Shown piece after piece: positions 8,158-18,900 of a stretch of 38,923 nt of DNA. The notes under the pieces are model-generated. The model was not told the origin of the DNA. It searched no databases and was given only the letters and a program-made list of their open reading frames with translations. Source of the DNA: Planctomycetota bacterium (lineage in GTDB: Bacteria; Planctomycetota; UBA1135; GCA-002686595); contig JADHOC010000031.1 in NCBI GenBank assembly GCA_016779205.1, positions 1 to 38,923 of the forward strand, given 5' to 3'. Position 1 is the stretch's first letter; every line of letters starts with the position of its first letter. Made by a program: the position numbers and the translations under genes.

Positions 8158-9684
8158 ATGGAGACCCCCGACCACCTTCACCTCAGCCTGGCCTTCCCCG
8201 GCCTCCCCGAGCTTGGGGAGCTCGCGAAGGACTTCGCCAGCCACGCCCTGCGCGTCGCCGACTTCGAGGGGGATCAGCTGGAACGCCTGCGGGCGGCCTT
8301 CCTCTCAAGCCTCGCCCTGATCGAGGACACGCTCGCGCGTGAGGGGGACCCCGTCGTTGACCTCGAGGTCCACGCGATCATCGACGCCGTCGCTCTGGAG
8401 TTTCAGATCCTCGAGCACGGCATCCCCCTCGGCGACGGCACCGGACCGGAGGGGGGCGCTCCCGAAGCGGGCGGTGACATCGCGGACCGCGTCCGCCCGG
8501 TCCCCGCCTTCGACCGGCTCTGGTGGACGCAGAGGGGCGCCGAGGGATCCGAGCTGCACCTCCGCGTTCACCGTCCCCACGCCGCGATCGATGTGCTGGA
8601 GGCGGTCCAGCACCGACTCGAGGAGGAGCACGCCGAGCACACCGACCTGGATCGTTCGGAGCAGACGGGCGAGTACCGTATCCGGGGCTACCGACCCGAG
8701 GACGGCCTCGAGGTCGCCCGGCGCATCTACGAGGCCTACGGGAGGTCCTACGCCAACCCCGACCTCTATGTCCCGGACCGCATCGAGGAGCTCAACCGCG
8801 GCGGCCAGCTCCACTCGATCGTCTGCGAGTCTCCAGACGGCGACATCGTCGGGCACTACGCCCTCGAGCGCCCCGACCTTGGCCCCACCGGGGAGGCGGG
8901 GCAGGCGGTCATCGACCACCGACACCGGGGCCACGGGCTGATGAAGCCCATGCGTGCAGCGGTGGAGAAGGCGGGCGAGGAGCTCGGGCTGCTCGGGATC
9001 TGGAGTCAGCCCACGGCCATGCACCCCCTGAGCCAGCGCATGAACATCAAGTTCGGCTCGGTCCCCACCGCCGTCCAGCTCGGGCTCATCCCTGGCAGCA
9101 TGACCCTGCGCGGCGGCGTCGCGGGCGAGTCCACCGATCACGACAAGGGCGGGAGGGGCTCGACGTTCCTCTACTGGCATCCATTCGGGGAGGAGCCCGC
9201 GCTCGCGGCCCACGCCCCCGAGTCCCTCCACCAGCTCCTCACCGACCTGTACGGGGCTCGGGGCCGGGAGGTCCACTTCGGCGGCGACGGCCCCGGCCCG
9301 ACCCCGGGCAGCGGAGAGGCCGTGCACTGCAGGTTCTCCGGCGCGCTGGGCACCGCGTGGGTCGTGGCCGACCGCATCGAGCCCGGGGCCGAGCAGACCA
9401 TCCGGGCCACCGTGGACGCCATGGCCTCTGGCGCGGGGGCCGGAACCGTCTACGTGGACCTACCCCTGGACGACGCCGGCACGCCGGCGGTGGCGAGCGC
9501 CCTGCTCGCCTCCGGGTTCCAGGTCGCCGGGATCTCACCCCGCTGCATCCCCCGGGGCGACGGGCGCGTGGCCGAAGACGCCCTGCGACTCGCGACCCAC
9601 CCCGTGCCCGTGGACCTGCCGGGCGTCGTGGCCGAGGGAGTGCTGGGGCACCGGCTCCTCGAGCTCGCCACACCGAAGGCCTGA
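8158..9684 (+). CDS. Two-domain protein: degenerate RsbW-like ATPase domain plus GNAT acetyltransferase
   Basis: 508 residues from the ATG at 8158; an in-frame GTG at 8101 would add 19 unlikely residues. Residues about 5-145 follow the length and pattern of an anti-sigma-factor (HATPase_c_2/RsbW) domain, with 'LEVHAIIDAVALEFQILEHGIP' at the N-box position (given as a pattern) and GAEGSELHLRVHRP near the end. The usual catalytic Asn is missing, so ATP binding may be lost. Residues about 172-315 form a GNAT domain: YRIRGYRPEDG opens it, and VIDHRHRGHGLMKPM is the acetyl-CoA pyrophosphate loop, followed by HPLSQRMNIKFG. The remaining 190 residues may be a second, diverged GNAT-like half. Substrate is unknown. 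A strong hairpin separates it from the convergent gene. Confidence 0.82.
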   Translation: METPDHLHLSLAFPGLPELGELAKDFASHALRVADFEGDQLERLRAAFLSSLALIEDTLAREGDPVVDLEVHAIIDAVALEFQILEHGIPLGDGTGPEGGAPEAGGDIADRVRPVPAFDRLWWTQRGAEGSELHLRVHRPHAAIDVLEAVQHRLEEEHAEHTDLDRSEQTGEYRIRGYRPEDGLEVARRIYEAYGRSYANPDLYVPDRIEELNRGGQLHSIVCESPDGDIVGHYALERPDLGPTGEAGQAVIDHRHRGHGLMKPMRAAVEKAGEELGLLGIWSQPTAMHPLSQRMNIKFGSVPTAVQLGLIPGSMTLRGGVAGESTDHDKGGRGSTFLYWHPFGEEPALAAHAPESLHQLLTDLYGARGREVHFGGDGPGPTPGSGEAVHCRFSGALGTAWVVADRIEPGAEQTIRATVDAMASGAGAGTVYVDLPLDDAGTPAVASALLASGFQVAGISPRCIPRGDGRVAEDALRLATHPVPVDLPGVVAEGVLGHRLLELATPKA

Positions 9685-9732
9685 GCCTCGAGAGACGGTG
9701 GCCCGGACCCCGCGGCCCCTGCCCCAGGTGAA

Positions 9733-9768
9733 GCGCCCCGCCTCCGCAGTGCTGCGGAGACGGGGCGC
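9733..9768. terminator. Bidirectional hairpin terminator between convergent genes
   Basis: Left arm GCGCCCCGCCTCCGCA (9733-9748), loop GTGC, right arm TGCGGAGACGGGGCGC (9753-9768): 15 of 16 positions pair, with one C/A mismatch. It lies 48 bp after the stop of the plus-strand GNAT gene and 41 bp beyond the stop of the minus-strand gene ending at 9810, so it can serve both. No long T run follows on either side. Confidence 0.7.
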
Positions 9769-9809
9769 GCCTGTCTGCCGTGGCCCCAGTGAGGAGCCCG
9801 CCGGGGCGA

Positions 9810-11009
9810 TCAGAGGAAGGTGACCTCGACGCCGTCGGTGAAGTTGGAGGTCGTGCTCCCCCCCACCGCGTCGCGGTGCCAGGCGGAGAAGTTCCAGGTC
9901 TCGCCGGCCTGGATCGACACGAGCCCCACGGGAGTCGGGGTCTGGGTCAGGTCGAGCTGCAGGGAGAAGGTCCCGTTGCCGCCGGAGTTGAGGATCTCCC
10001 CGGGGCCGACGTAGCGCCCGATGGCGCCGCCCAGGCACAGCACCCCGGAGCTGCCCCCGGGGTTGGCCACGGCGCCCTGGGAGGTGCTGGTCAGGAAGAA
10101 GCCGAAGGAGCTGTTCGGCAGGCTCGAGGCCTCCAGGCGGAGGTTGTTCGCGCTGGCGATCGCGGAACCGATCGCGGCGATGGAGCCGGTGGCGCCGGTG
10201 GAGTTGATGTTGGCGGCGCAGTAGTTGGTGCCGACCGTGCCGGCCGCGGTCCCCTTCGCGATCTCGATGTCATCGAAGATCACCGTGTCGCCGAAGTTGC
10301 CGCCGGCGGAGAGGCGGATCTCGTTGAACTTGAGGTCGACGATGGTCGTATCGAGGTCAGCGCCGCCGGTCGGGTAGGGCGTCGCGGGATCGATCCACAT
10401 CTGCACCCGCTCGTCCCCGGGCAGGCAGTCGATCCTGTAGACCAGCCGCGCGGCCTGGGAGGCGTTGCTCCCCGCGACGAACTCGGGAGGACGGCCCGTG
10501 GCGCCCTCGTCGTCGATGCCCCACTCGTCCAGGTCCCAGCCGGAGCCCAGCAAGATCGCCTCGGGGAGGGACTGCCCCGCCTTCCAGAGGGACAGGCCGC
10601 AGTAGCCCTCGGTGGTGCCTCCCGCGTACTTCTCGATGCTGTAGGAGACCCACAGGACCGCGCCGTCCCGGCCCCACATGTTCGTCGCGGTGTCCAGGAG
10701 GTCCGGGTGCGCCGCGAGGTCGATCTGGCGGTAGGCCGAGTTCCAGGTGAACTGCTGCACCGCGTGCCCGCCGACGCCGTCGCTGAGGGCGAAGTTGGGC
10801 GTCATGGTGTTGTCCTGGGTCAGGTACGCGGCGTTGCCGCCACCGTCGACGTACCAGTTGTTCGACCAGCCGGTCCCGCCCGGCAGCCCGTGGAAGGTGC
10901 TCCCGATCGGGTACTCGAACGTGTCGGTGCAGACCGGCGTGACCTGGGCGGAGGCGGCGGTGGCGAGGAGGAGGGACGCTGCGGCGAGGCCGGGAAGGGA
11001 TCGAGTCAT
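9810..11009 (-). CDS. Secreted beta-sandwich protein with the shared C-terminal module
   Basis: 399 residues from the ATG at 11009; the frame extends further upstream, but only this start gives a signal peptide (MTRSLPGLAAASLLLATAASA). The body (about 25-255) opens with DTFEYPIGSTFHGLPGG and GWSNNWYVDGG, a pattern common at the start of laminin-G/jelly-roll-like domains, and closes with FGDTVIFDDIEIAKG, also typical of such domains. The C-terminal module (about 258-399) has YCAANINSTG, GVLCLGGAIGRYVG, GETWNFSAWHRD, SNFTDG and final VTFL. No catalytic residues are recognised, so a binding role is likely. About 200 bp separate it from the upstream DUF1501 gene on the same strand, with no gene in between. 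Function unknown. Confidence 0.85.
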   Translation of the reverse strand: MTRSLPGLAAASLLLATAASAQVTPVCTDTFEYPIGSTFHGLPGGTGWSNNWYVDGGGNAAYLTQDNTMTPNFALSDGVGGHAVQQFTWNSAYRQIDLAAHPDLLDTATNMWGRDGAVLWVSYSIEKYAGGTTEGYCGLSLWKAGQSLPEAILLGSGWDLDEWGIDDEGATGRPPEFVAGSNASQAARLVYRIDCLPGDERVQMWIDPATPYPTGGADLDTTIVDLKFNEIRLSAGGNFGDTVIFDDIEIAKGTAAGTVGTNYCAANINSTGATGSIAAIGSAIASANNLRLEASSLPNSSFGFFLTSTSQGAVANPGGSSGVLCLGGAIGRYVGPGEILNSGGNGTFSLQLDLTQTPTPVGLVSIQAGETWNFSAWHRDAVGGSTTSNFTDGVEVTFL

Positions 11010-11210
11010 GGGATGGGGTCGGTGATGGAGAAGATCCAGTGGAACCCTACCTCCTCTCGAGCCCTTCATCATGGGGTCAATCCCCGAGCGACCCGATGCC
11101 GCAGCCACCTCGAATGGCCTTCGACTCCGTCGACCCGCGGTCCCGAACTGAGCCCCGGGCTACCCGCTGCCGAGCGAGGGAGCGGCGTCTGACCACGCCC
11201 CCTGCTCGCC

Positions 11211-12614
11211 TCAGGCCAGGATCTCCCGGACCACCCGCGCCTCCTCCACGCCGGTGAGGCGCTGATCGAGGCCGAGGTAGGGGTAGGTGAAGCGCTCGTG
11301 GTCGATGCCGAGCTGGTGCAGGATCGTGGCGTTGAGATCGTTCACGTGGACGCCGCCTTCCACCACGTTGTAGGACCAGTCGTCGGTGGTGCCGTGGGTG
11401 ATCCCCGGCTTGATGCCGCCGCCCGCCATCCAGACCGTGAAGCAGCGACCGTGGTGGTCGCGACCGCTGCCGGGCGCGCCGAGCTTGCCCTGGCTGTAGA
11501 CCGTGCGTCCGAACTCGCCGCCCCACACCACCAGGGTGTCCTCGAGCAGCCCGAGCCGCTCGAGGTCCGAGACCAGGGCGGCGCTGGGCTGGTCCGTGTC
11601 CATGGACTGCGCCCGCAGCTCCCGGTCCAGGTTGAGGTGCTGGTCCCACCCGCGGTGGAACAGCTGCACCATCCGCACCCCGCGCTCCAGCATGCGGCGC
11701 GCGAGCAGGCAGTTGGCCGCGTAGGTGCCCGGCTTGCGGGCGTCGGGCCCGTAGAGCTCGAGCACCTCCTCGGGCTCGCTGGTGAGGTCGGTGAGCTCCG
11801 GCACCGAGGTCTGCATCCGGAAGGCCATCTCGTACTGGTCGATGCGGGTGCGGGCCTCGGGGTCACCCGTGGCGTCGGCGTGCCGACCGTTGAGCTTCGC
11901 GAGGTCGTCGAGGAGCGCCCGTCGGGTGGCGGCGTCCACCCCCGGCGGGTTCTGCAGGTAGAGCACCGGGTTCGCGCCCGGGCGCAGCTGCACGCCCTGG
12001 TGGGACGGCGGGAGGAAGCCCGAGCCCCAGAGCCGCGAGAAGAGAGGCTGGCCCGGGTCCTTGCCCGTGCCCTGGGAGAGCAGCACCAGGTACGCCGGAA
12101 GGTCGCGGTTCTCGCTCCCCAGCCCGTAGCTCAGCCACGAGCCGAGGCTCGCCTTGCCGGGCTGCATGGCCCCCGTGTTGATCGTCGTGATCGCGGGGTC
12201 GTGGTTGATCGCATCGGTGTGCACCCCCTTGAGGAAGCACAGCTTGTCCGCGATACGAGCGGTCCACGGCATGAGCTCGCTGACCCAGGCGCCGCTCTCC
12301 CCGTGCTGCTTGAACTCGTAGGGCGGCGCCAGCACCGGGAAGCTCTTCTGCCCGGCGGTCATCCCGGTCACGCGCTGCCCCCCGCGGACGGACTCGGGGA
12401 GCTCCTGACCGTGGAGCTCGCGCATGACCGGCTTGTAGTCGAACAGGTCGATGTGCGACGGGCCGCCGGACTGGAACAGGTAGACCACGCGCTTGGCCCT
12501 GGGCGCGAAGTGCGGGAGCACGGACTCGTCCCCGCCCAGCAGGCGAGAGAGCGCGAGGGCCCCCAGGCTTCCGGCCGATTGACCGAGGAAGGCGCGTCGT
12601 GTGAGCTCGATCAT
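11211..12614 (-). CDS. DUF1501 protein, Tat-exported
   Basis: 467 residues from the ATG at 12614. The N-terminus [20 protein letters not shown] is a twin-arginine signal, so the folded protein is probably exported. The body is DUF1501, a sulfatase/alkaline phosphatase-fold relative abundant in planctomycetes. Visible family signatures are [31 protein letters not shown] and [17 protein letters not shown]. The start overlaps the stop of the DUF1549/DUF1553 gene in an ATGA, so the pair is translationally coupled. The function of DUF1501 proteins is not established. Their constant pairing with cytochrome-like PSCyt1/DUF1549/DUF1553 proteins suggests one exported complex or pathway. The plus-strand gene at 19981 is a paralogue. 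Confidence 0.92.
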   Translation of the reverse strand: MIELTRRAFLGQSAGSLGALALSRLLGGDESVLPHFAPRAKRVVYLFQSGGPSHIDLFDYKPVMRELHGQELPESVRGGQRVTGMTAGQKSFPVLAPPYEFKQHGESGAWVSELMPWTARIADKLCFLKGVHTDAINHDPAITTINTGAMQPGKASLGSWLSYGLGSENRDLPAYLVLLSQGTGKDPGQPLFSRLWGSGFLPPSHQGVQLRPGANPVLYLQNPPGVDAATRRALLDDLAKLNGRHADATGDPEARTRIDQYEMAFRMQTSVPELTDLTSEPEEVLELYGPDARKPGTYAANCLLARRMLERGVRMVQLFHRGWDQHLNLDRELRAQSMDTDQPSAALVSDLERLGLLEDTLVVWGGEFGRTVYSQGKLGAPGSGRDHHGRCFTVWMAGGGIKPGITHGTTDDWSYNVVEGGVHVNDLNATILHQLGIDHERFTYPYLGLDQRLTGVEEARVVREILA

Positions 12615-15541
12615 CCTCGCGTCACCGTCTCGCTGAGGTTCAACATCAGGGCCGCGGCCAGGGTCCAGGCCGCGTGCTCCGCGGGCTCGAGGGAGGTGTC
12701 CCGCGGGGACTCCCCCACGGAGATCAGCGCGGTGGCCTCTTCGGGTCGCTCCCCGAAGCGGGCGCGCTCCCGCTCCACCAGTGCCCCGAGCACCTCCCGC
12801 TCCTCGGCATCGGGCTCGCGGCCCACGGCGAGGAGGTAGAGCTGGCCGATCCGGTCTCGGTCGCCAGCCGCCTCGAGCATCACCCGCTGCGCCAGCGCCC
12901 TCGCCGCCTCGACAAAGCCGGTCTCGTTGAGGAGGACCAGCGCCTGGAGCGGCGTGTTGGTCCTCGAGCGGCGCACGACGCACACCTCGCGGCTCGGGGC
13001 GTCGAAGGCCGCCAGGGTCGGCGGGGGCACGGTGCGCTTCCAGATGGTGTACATGCCCCGGCGATAGAGGCCCTCACCGTGGTCCTGGACGTAGATCTGC
13101 TCGGTGGCCGGGGTGCTCCCGTAGTGGCTCATCTCCCGCCACAGGCCGTCGGGCTGATAGGGGCGCCCGCTGGGGCCGCCCACCTTCGGCGAGAGCAGCC
13201 CGCTCACCGAGAGCGCCACGTCGCGGATGAGCTCGGCCGGGAGGCGGAAGCGTGGCCCCCTCGCCAGCAGACGGTTCTGCGGGTCTCGCTCGAGGAGCTC
13301 CGGCGAGACCGAGGCGTCCTGCCGATAGGTGGCGGAGAGCACCATCCGGCGCAGCATCGCCTTCACGTCCCACCCGCTCTCCACGAACTCCACCGCGAGC
13401 CAGTCGAGCAGCTCCGGGTGACTCGGCAGCGAGCCCCGGACGCCGAAGTCCTCCGGGGTGTCGACCAGCCCCGTCCCGAACAGCAGCTGCCAGTACGAGT
13501 TCACCGCCACGCGCGCGGTCAACGGGTGCGCCGGGTCCACCAGCCAGGTGGCGAGCCCCAGCCGATCCCCCCGCGCGCCCGCGGGAAGCGGCGGCAGGAC
13601 CGCGGGCGTCCCGGGCTCGACCTCGTCGCCCTTCTGGTCGTAGACCCCGCGCATGAGCACGTGCGCCGGGCGGCGCATCTCGCGCTCCTCCATCACCATG
13701 GCCGTGGTCATGGGCTGCCCACGGACGCCCGCGGCCTCGCTCCGGACCGACTCAAGCTCGGCGCGCACCCCGTCGAGGGCGGGGTCGATGGTGCGGTGGT
13801 AGGCCGCCAACCGAGCGTTCTGCTCCTCGCTGCGCGAGGGTTCCGCGAGGGCGAGCACCTCGACCACGTCGGCGGGTGGCCCGCTGGAGGTCAGGTCGAA
13901 GAAGACCCCTCCCGGCCCGCTGTAGTTGACCACCTTGACGAGCAGCTCGTTGGCGCCCTCGACGGCGAGGACGGACACGGACTCCTGGTAGGGCTGCACG
14001 CCCCGCCGCACGTTGGCGTCCAGCACGAGCGCGCCGTTCCACCAGACCCGGATGGAGTCATCGCTGCCGAAGGCCAGCTCCAGCGGTGAGGGCTCGGCGC
14101 ACTCGATGGTGCGGCGCAGGTAGGTCGCCGCGTTGTTGGTGGGCAGCGGGTGCGGGACCCCGTCCTTCAGGTCCTCTCGCACCGTCCACTCCACCTCGGC
14201 GCCCGCCGCCGCCCCCGGCACCTCGGGCCCGAAGTCCGTCCTGAAGGCCGCGTCCCCGCTCTCGGCCACGAAGGGGCCTGCCAGCGACCAGGCGCCGAGG
14301 ATCGGCGCCTGACGGGAGCCCGCACGGGCGGCCTCACTCTCGATCCAGCTGGCCAGCCGGGCTGACGCCGCGGGGCTCTCCGCCTCGAGCAGCCCCCGCA
14401 GGCGCTCTTCCTCCACCTCCAGCGACGCCAGCAGCTGCTGCTGCTGCGCGGAGAAGACCGGGATGAAGGGCACGGAGTTCTTCCCGCCGTCCCCGTCGTT
14501 CCCCCGATCGGAGATGGAGTTGAAGTAGGCGAAGAACTGGTAGTACTCCCGCTGCGAGATCGGGTCGTACTTGTGGTCGTGGCAGCGAGCGCACCCCATG
14601 GTCAGCCCGAGCCACGCCTGGGAGGTGGTCGCCACCCGGTCCGCGGCGTACTCGACGAGGTACTCCTCCTCGATCGTCCCACCCTCGTGGGTGTTCATGT
14701 GGTTGCGGTTGAAGCCGGACGCGATGCGCGTCGAGTCATTCGCGTCCGGCAGGAGATCGCCCGCGAGCTGCTCCACGGTGAACCGGTCGAAGGGCATGTT
14801 GTCGTTGAACGCCCCGATCACCCAGTCACGCCACGCCCACATGTGCCGGCCGCCGTCGATGGAGTACCCGTTGGTGTCGGCATAGCGCGCGACGTCGAGC
14901 CACTGCAGCGCCATCCGCTCACCGAAGCGCGGTGACGCCAGCAGGCGATCCACCACTCGCTCGAATGCCCCCGGCGCCTCGTCAGCCACGAAGGCCTCGA
15001 TCTCGGCCGGGGTCGGCGGGAGGCCCGTGAGGTCGAGGGTCACCCGACGGAGAAGGGTGTACCGATCCGCCTCCGGGGAGGGCGAGAGGCCCTCCTCGAC
15101 GAGCCGCGCCTGAACGAGGGCATCGATGGGGCTGGAGGACCGCGCGGATCCGGCAGGGACCGTCGGGCGGGTGGGCGCTCGGAACGCCCAGTGATCATCC
15201 CACGGCGCCCCCTCCGCGACCCACCGCTGGAGGATGTCACGCTCCTCGTCGCTGAGCGGCTCCTCGCTCTCCGGCGGCATGCGCTCGAGGACACCGTCCC
15301 CGTGGAGCCGCAGCAGGAGCTCACTGTCCTCCGTCACGACACGGTCGATCACCGAGTAGCCGCCACGGTCCCGGATGACGTCTCCCTCGATGTCGAGCCG
15401 CAGGTCCGCCTTGCGGGCCGCGGCGTCGGGCCCGTGGCAGGCGAAGCAGTGCTCCGCGAGGATCGGACGGACCTCACGGGAAAAATCCGCGGGCGGCCTC
15501 TCGATCTGAATCGAGGGCAGCATTGCGAGCAGGAGCAGCAT
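12611..15541 (-). CDS. PSCyt1-DUF1549-DUF1553 protein (cytochrome c-like, exported)
   Basis: 976 residues from the ATG at 15541; the frame runs further upstream but only this start gives a signal peptide ([12 protein letters not shown]). The N-terminal planctomycete cytochrome domain carries heme-binding C32-FA-C35-H36 and a candidate axial Met in [11 protein letters not shown]1549 (about 133-345) includes a second [19 protein letters not shown], near residue 315. A beta-rich insert (about 425-557) with [21 protein letters not shown] resembles PA14-like or carbohydrate-binding sandwiches. DUF1553 (about 650-976) holds [17 protein letters not shown] and [15 protein letters not shown]. It is coupled by an ATGA overlap to the DUF1501 gene. 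The family is assumed to work in the periplasm, perhaps in redox steps of polysaccharide breakdown, but no reaction is known. Confidence 0.92.
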   Translation of the reverse strand: MLLLLAMLPSIQIERPPADFSREVRPILAEHCFACHGPDAAARKADLRLDIEGDVIRDRGGYSVIDRVVTEDSELLLRLHGDGVLERMPPESEEPLSDEERDILQRWVAEGAPWDDHWAFRAPTRPTVPAGSARSSSPIDALVQARLVEEGLSPSPEADRYTLLRRVTLDLTGLPPTPAEIEAFVADEAPGAFERVVDRLLASPRFGERMALQWLDVARYADTNGYSIDGGRHMWAWRDWVIGAFNDNMPFDRFTVEQLAGDLLPDANDSTRIASGFNRNHMNTHEGGTIEEEYLVEYAADRVATTSQAWLGLTMGCARCHDHKYDPISQREYYQFFAYFNSISDRGNDGDGGKNSVPFIPVFSAQQQQLLASLEVEEERLRGLLEAESPAASARLASWIESEAARAGSRQAPILGAWSLAGPFVAESGDAAFRTDFGPEVPGAAAGAEVEWTVREDLKDGVPHPLPTNNAATYLRRTIECAEPSPLELAFGSDDSIRVWWNGALVLDANVRRGVQPYQESVSVLAVEGANELLVKVVNYSGPGGVFFDLTSSGPPADVVEVLALAEPSRSEEQNARLAAYHRTIDPALDGVRAELESVRSEAAGVRGQPMTTAMVMEEREMRRPAHVLMRGVYDQKGDEVEPGTPAVLPPLPAGARGDRLGLATWLVDPAHPLTARVAVNSYWQLLFGTGLVDTPEDFGVRGSLPSHPELLDWLAVEFVESGWDVKAMLRRMVLSATYRQDASVSPELLERDPQNRLLARGPRFRLPAELIRDVALSVSGLLSPKVGGPSGRPYQPDGLWREMSHYGSTPATEQIYVQDHGEGLYRRGMYTIWKRTVPPPTLAAFDAPSREVCVVRRSRTNTPLQALVLLNETGFVEAARALAQRVMLEAAGDRDRIGQLYLLAVGREPDAEEREVLGALVERERARFGERPEEATALISVGESPRDTSLEPAEHAAWTLAAALMLNLSETVTRG

Positions 15542-15968
15542 GGGGACCACCCTACCAACCGGCCCGTGACATCTCTGGGCCGCATCTTTCCCGGCGAGCC
15601 CCCATGCTCCGTTCAGGGAAAGATCCCCTTGGGCCACTCCTCCAGCCCCATCGGGGCCGAGGTTCAGTTTGACCGACGTTCAATCGTCGCCCAAGCTGCA
15701 TGGGACCGGAGGCTTGGGTGCGGATGTTTGACGCGCCCGGCTCCGAGTCCTTCCCACCGACACGCCTGCTTTTCCATGACGCCGGTGATCCAGCCCCACT
15801 GGATTGCCGGCTTCTTCCATTGAGGGGCCCAGCCCTCCACCGAGGGTCCCAGGCGACGCGCACCAAGCCCGGGCCCCCGGAGGGCCGGCGCGGCGCCCGA
15901 GGCCGGGGCCAGGGGGCACCAGGGTTGATTCCGGCTCGCCCCCTCGACGGATTCAGCGTCGACCTACC
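15542..15968. promoter_or_regulatory. 427-bp divergent control region between two DUF1549/DUF1553 operons
   Basis: No gene is credible here. It must hold promoters for both directions, but I cannot point to a convincing -35/-10 pair. It has several inverted repeats: CGACG-ttcaat-CGTCG at 15674-15689, CCCAAGC...GCTTGGG at 15690-15718 and a longer hairpin at 15781-15811. Bases from about 15860 to 15915 are a G/C-rich run with many short self-complementary words. The 15674-15689 element sits in a less GC-rich stretch and is a candidate operator. Confidence 0.5.
15781..15811. other. Hairpin with symmetric internal loop in the divergent region
   Basis: GCCGG-TG-ATCCAG (15781-15793), loop CCCCA, CTGGAT-TG-CCGGC (15799-15811). 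Eleven base pairs flank a symmetric TG/TG internal loop. It lies about 160 bp before the start of the plus-strand cytochrome gene and could be a DNA operator or part of a 5' leader. Confidence 0.5.
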
Positions 15969-18900
15969 ATGGCGAGGGAGCGTCTCGCTCCCCATCGCCC
16001 GATGCTGGTCCTCGCTCCCCTCCTCGTCCTCGCTCAACTCCCAACCAGCCAGGCGGGTTCCCTGGACGAGCTGGAGTTCTTCGAGAGCAACATCCGGCCG
16101 GTGCTCGTGGAGCACTGCTACGCCTGCCACAGCAGCGCGGGCAAGGCCGAGGGCGGGATCCAGCTCGACCACCGCGCCGGGATGCGCGAGGAGTCCCTCT
16201 TCGGCCCGGTCGTCAGCCCGGGCGACCCCGGCGAGAGCGTGCTCCTCCAGGTCATGCGGCACGAGCTCGAGGGGCTGGAGATGCCCGAGGGTGGGGCCCG
16301 ACTCGACGACCAGGTCCTGGCCGACTTCGAGGCCTGGATCCTCGCCGGCGCCGCGGACCCGCGGGACGAGCCCCCGGGCGCGGCCGAGGTGGAGGCGCTC
16401 CTGTCCTGGGAGGCGCGCCTCGCGCGGCGCATGGACTGGTGGAGCCTGCGGTCCGTGGAGGACCCGCCCCTCCCGGAGGTGGCGGGCGCGGACCACCCCG
16501 TCGACCGCTTCATCGGAGCACGCCTCCGCGAGCAGGGACTCCAGCCCGCCGGCCCCGCCCCCCGGCGCGAGCTCCATCGGCGCCTCTCCCATGTCCTCAC
16601 CGGCCTCCCCCCTTCACCCGAGGAGCTCCAGCGCTTCGAGGCCGACCCGCGGCCCGACGCCTACGAGCGTCTCGTGGATCGCCTGCTCGCCTCCCCCCAC
16701 TTCGGCGAGCGCTGGGCGCGGCACTGGATGGACGTCGTCCGCTACGCCGACTCCCACGGCTCCGAGGGGGACCCGCAGATCCCCTTCGCGTATCGCTACC
16801 GCGACTACCTGATTCGCGCCTTCAACGAGGACCTCCCCTACGACCGCTTCGTCCGGGAGCACGTGGCGGGCGACCTGCTCGAGCCCCGCCTGGATGCGGA
16901 GGGGCGCCTGAACGAGTCGATCCTCGCCACCGCCCACTGGCGGCTCGTCTACCACGGCTACCTGCCCACCGATCCCCTGGACGAGAAGGTCCGCTTCGTC
17001 GACGACCAGATCAACGTCCTCGGGAAGGCCTTCCAGGCCCAGACCATCTCCTGCGCCCGCTGCCACGACCACAAGTTCGACGCCATCAGCCAGGCGGACT
17101 ACACGGCGCTGTTCGGCGTGCTCGCGTCCTGCCGCCCGGGGATCCTCGACGCCAACGCCGGTCCCTTCGACGGCGCGGTGAACATGGAGCTCGGGGCGCT
17201 CCGGGGCGGCCTGCGGGGCGCCCTCGCCGAGGACTGGCTGGCCGCGTTGCTGGACGCCTCGTCCCTGGAGCGGCTCCAACGGGCCGTCGGAGCGGAGCTC
17301 GAAGGAGACCACCCCCTCCGTGCGGTGCAGCGGGCGGCGGCGGACCCCGGGTGGCGCCGCGACGCCGCCGACGCCGCCGCCAGGACGATCGAGGCGGGCG
17401 CCGCCGCCAACATGGAGCGGTGGGAGCTGGCGAATCCGGAGGAGGCGGAGCGGTGGTTCGCCCATGGACCCGGACTCGAGGCCGGCCCCGTCCAGGCCGG
17501 GCACTTCACCGTCGCCACCGAGGGGCCCGAGGCGCTCACCGGCATCTACCCGGGGGGGCTCTATTCTCACCTCACGTCCACTCGCCACCGGGGCGTGCTG
17601 CAATCACGTCGCCTCGACCTCGGGGAGGACCTCGCCCTCTGGGGCCTCGTCGCCGGGGAGGGCGCCCGGTTCCGCCACGTGGTCCAGGACTATCCGCGCC
17701 AGGGCACCGTGTACCAGACCGCCGGGATCGGCGGCGGGGGCTGGGACTGGAAGCGGCTCGACCTCGCCTACTGGGCGGGCGACTCGATCCACGTGGAGCT
17801 CGTGACGGGGCAGGACGCCCCCGTGGAGATCACCGGCGGCGACCGCAGCTGGTTCGGGGTGCGCGAGGTCGCGCTGCTCCCGCGCGGGGAGGAGCCCGCG
17901 CGCGACCCCGAGCCCGCGGACACGCTGCTGCGGCTCATGGCCTCCAGCGGCGACGGAGCACCCCCCGCCGCTGCCGCCCGCGAGGCCCTGCGCGGTGTCG
18001 TGCTGCGCTGGGAGGCCGCGACGTCGACCGACGCCGAGGCCCTGCTGCTCGACGCCTGCCTGCGCCACGGCGTCCTCCCCAACGAGCTCGACGTCCTCCG
18101 TGAGGCCGGGCCGCTTGCCCGCAGGTACCGGGAGCTCGAGGCGGGGGTCCCCGTGCCGACGCGAGTCCCGGGGCTCCTCGAGGCCGACGCCGCGGACTGG
18201 CCGCTCTTCGAACGCGGGGACCACCGCCGCCCAGCGGCGCCCGTGGAGCGCCGGTTCCTGGAGGCCATCGACCCCACCCCGTTCGACGCCGACGGCAGCG
18301 GGAGGCTCCAGCTCGCCGACGCCCTCGCGGCCCCCTCGAACCCGCTCACCGCGCGGGTCATGGTCAACCGCGTGTGGCACCACCTCTTCGGCCGCGGTCT
18401 CGTCGCCACCCCGGACAACTTCGGACGCCTCGGCGCGCGCCCCAGCCACCCGCTGCTCCTCGACCACCTGGCCAAGGAGTTCGTGCGCGGAGGCTGGTCC
18501 GTGAAGGAGCTGATCCGCCATGTGGTCACCTCCGACGCCTTCATGCGCTCGGCGGACGCCTCCCCGGAGGCCCTGGAGCGGGACCCGGAGAACGCCCTCC
18601 TGTCCCACGCCTCGATCCGCCGCATGGACGCAGAGTCCATCCGCGACGCCATGGTCGAGGTGGCCGGCGTCCTGGACGGGCGCATGTACGGGCCGCCGGC
18701 GGCGACGGGTCCCGGCACCACCCGACGCAGCGTCTACGTGCGCGCCAGGCGCAATCGGATGGACCCCTTCCTCCTGGCCTTCGACGCGCCGGTGCCCTTC
18801 GCCCCCGTGGGCGCCCGCCCCACGACGACCGTCCCCGCCCAGTCGCTCACGCTGCTGAACGACCCGCTCACCTGGGACCTCGCCGGACGCTGGGCGGAGC

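Noticed and set aside
11010..11210. Possible small gene between the DUF1501 gene and the secreted protein
   Set aside because: Short frames only, without signal peptide, motif or ribosome binding site; treated as intergenic.
12674..14089. Plus-strand open frame of 471 codons
   Set aside because: Antisense to the minus-strand DUF1553 region with CXXCH, DUF1549 and DUF1553 signatures.
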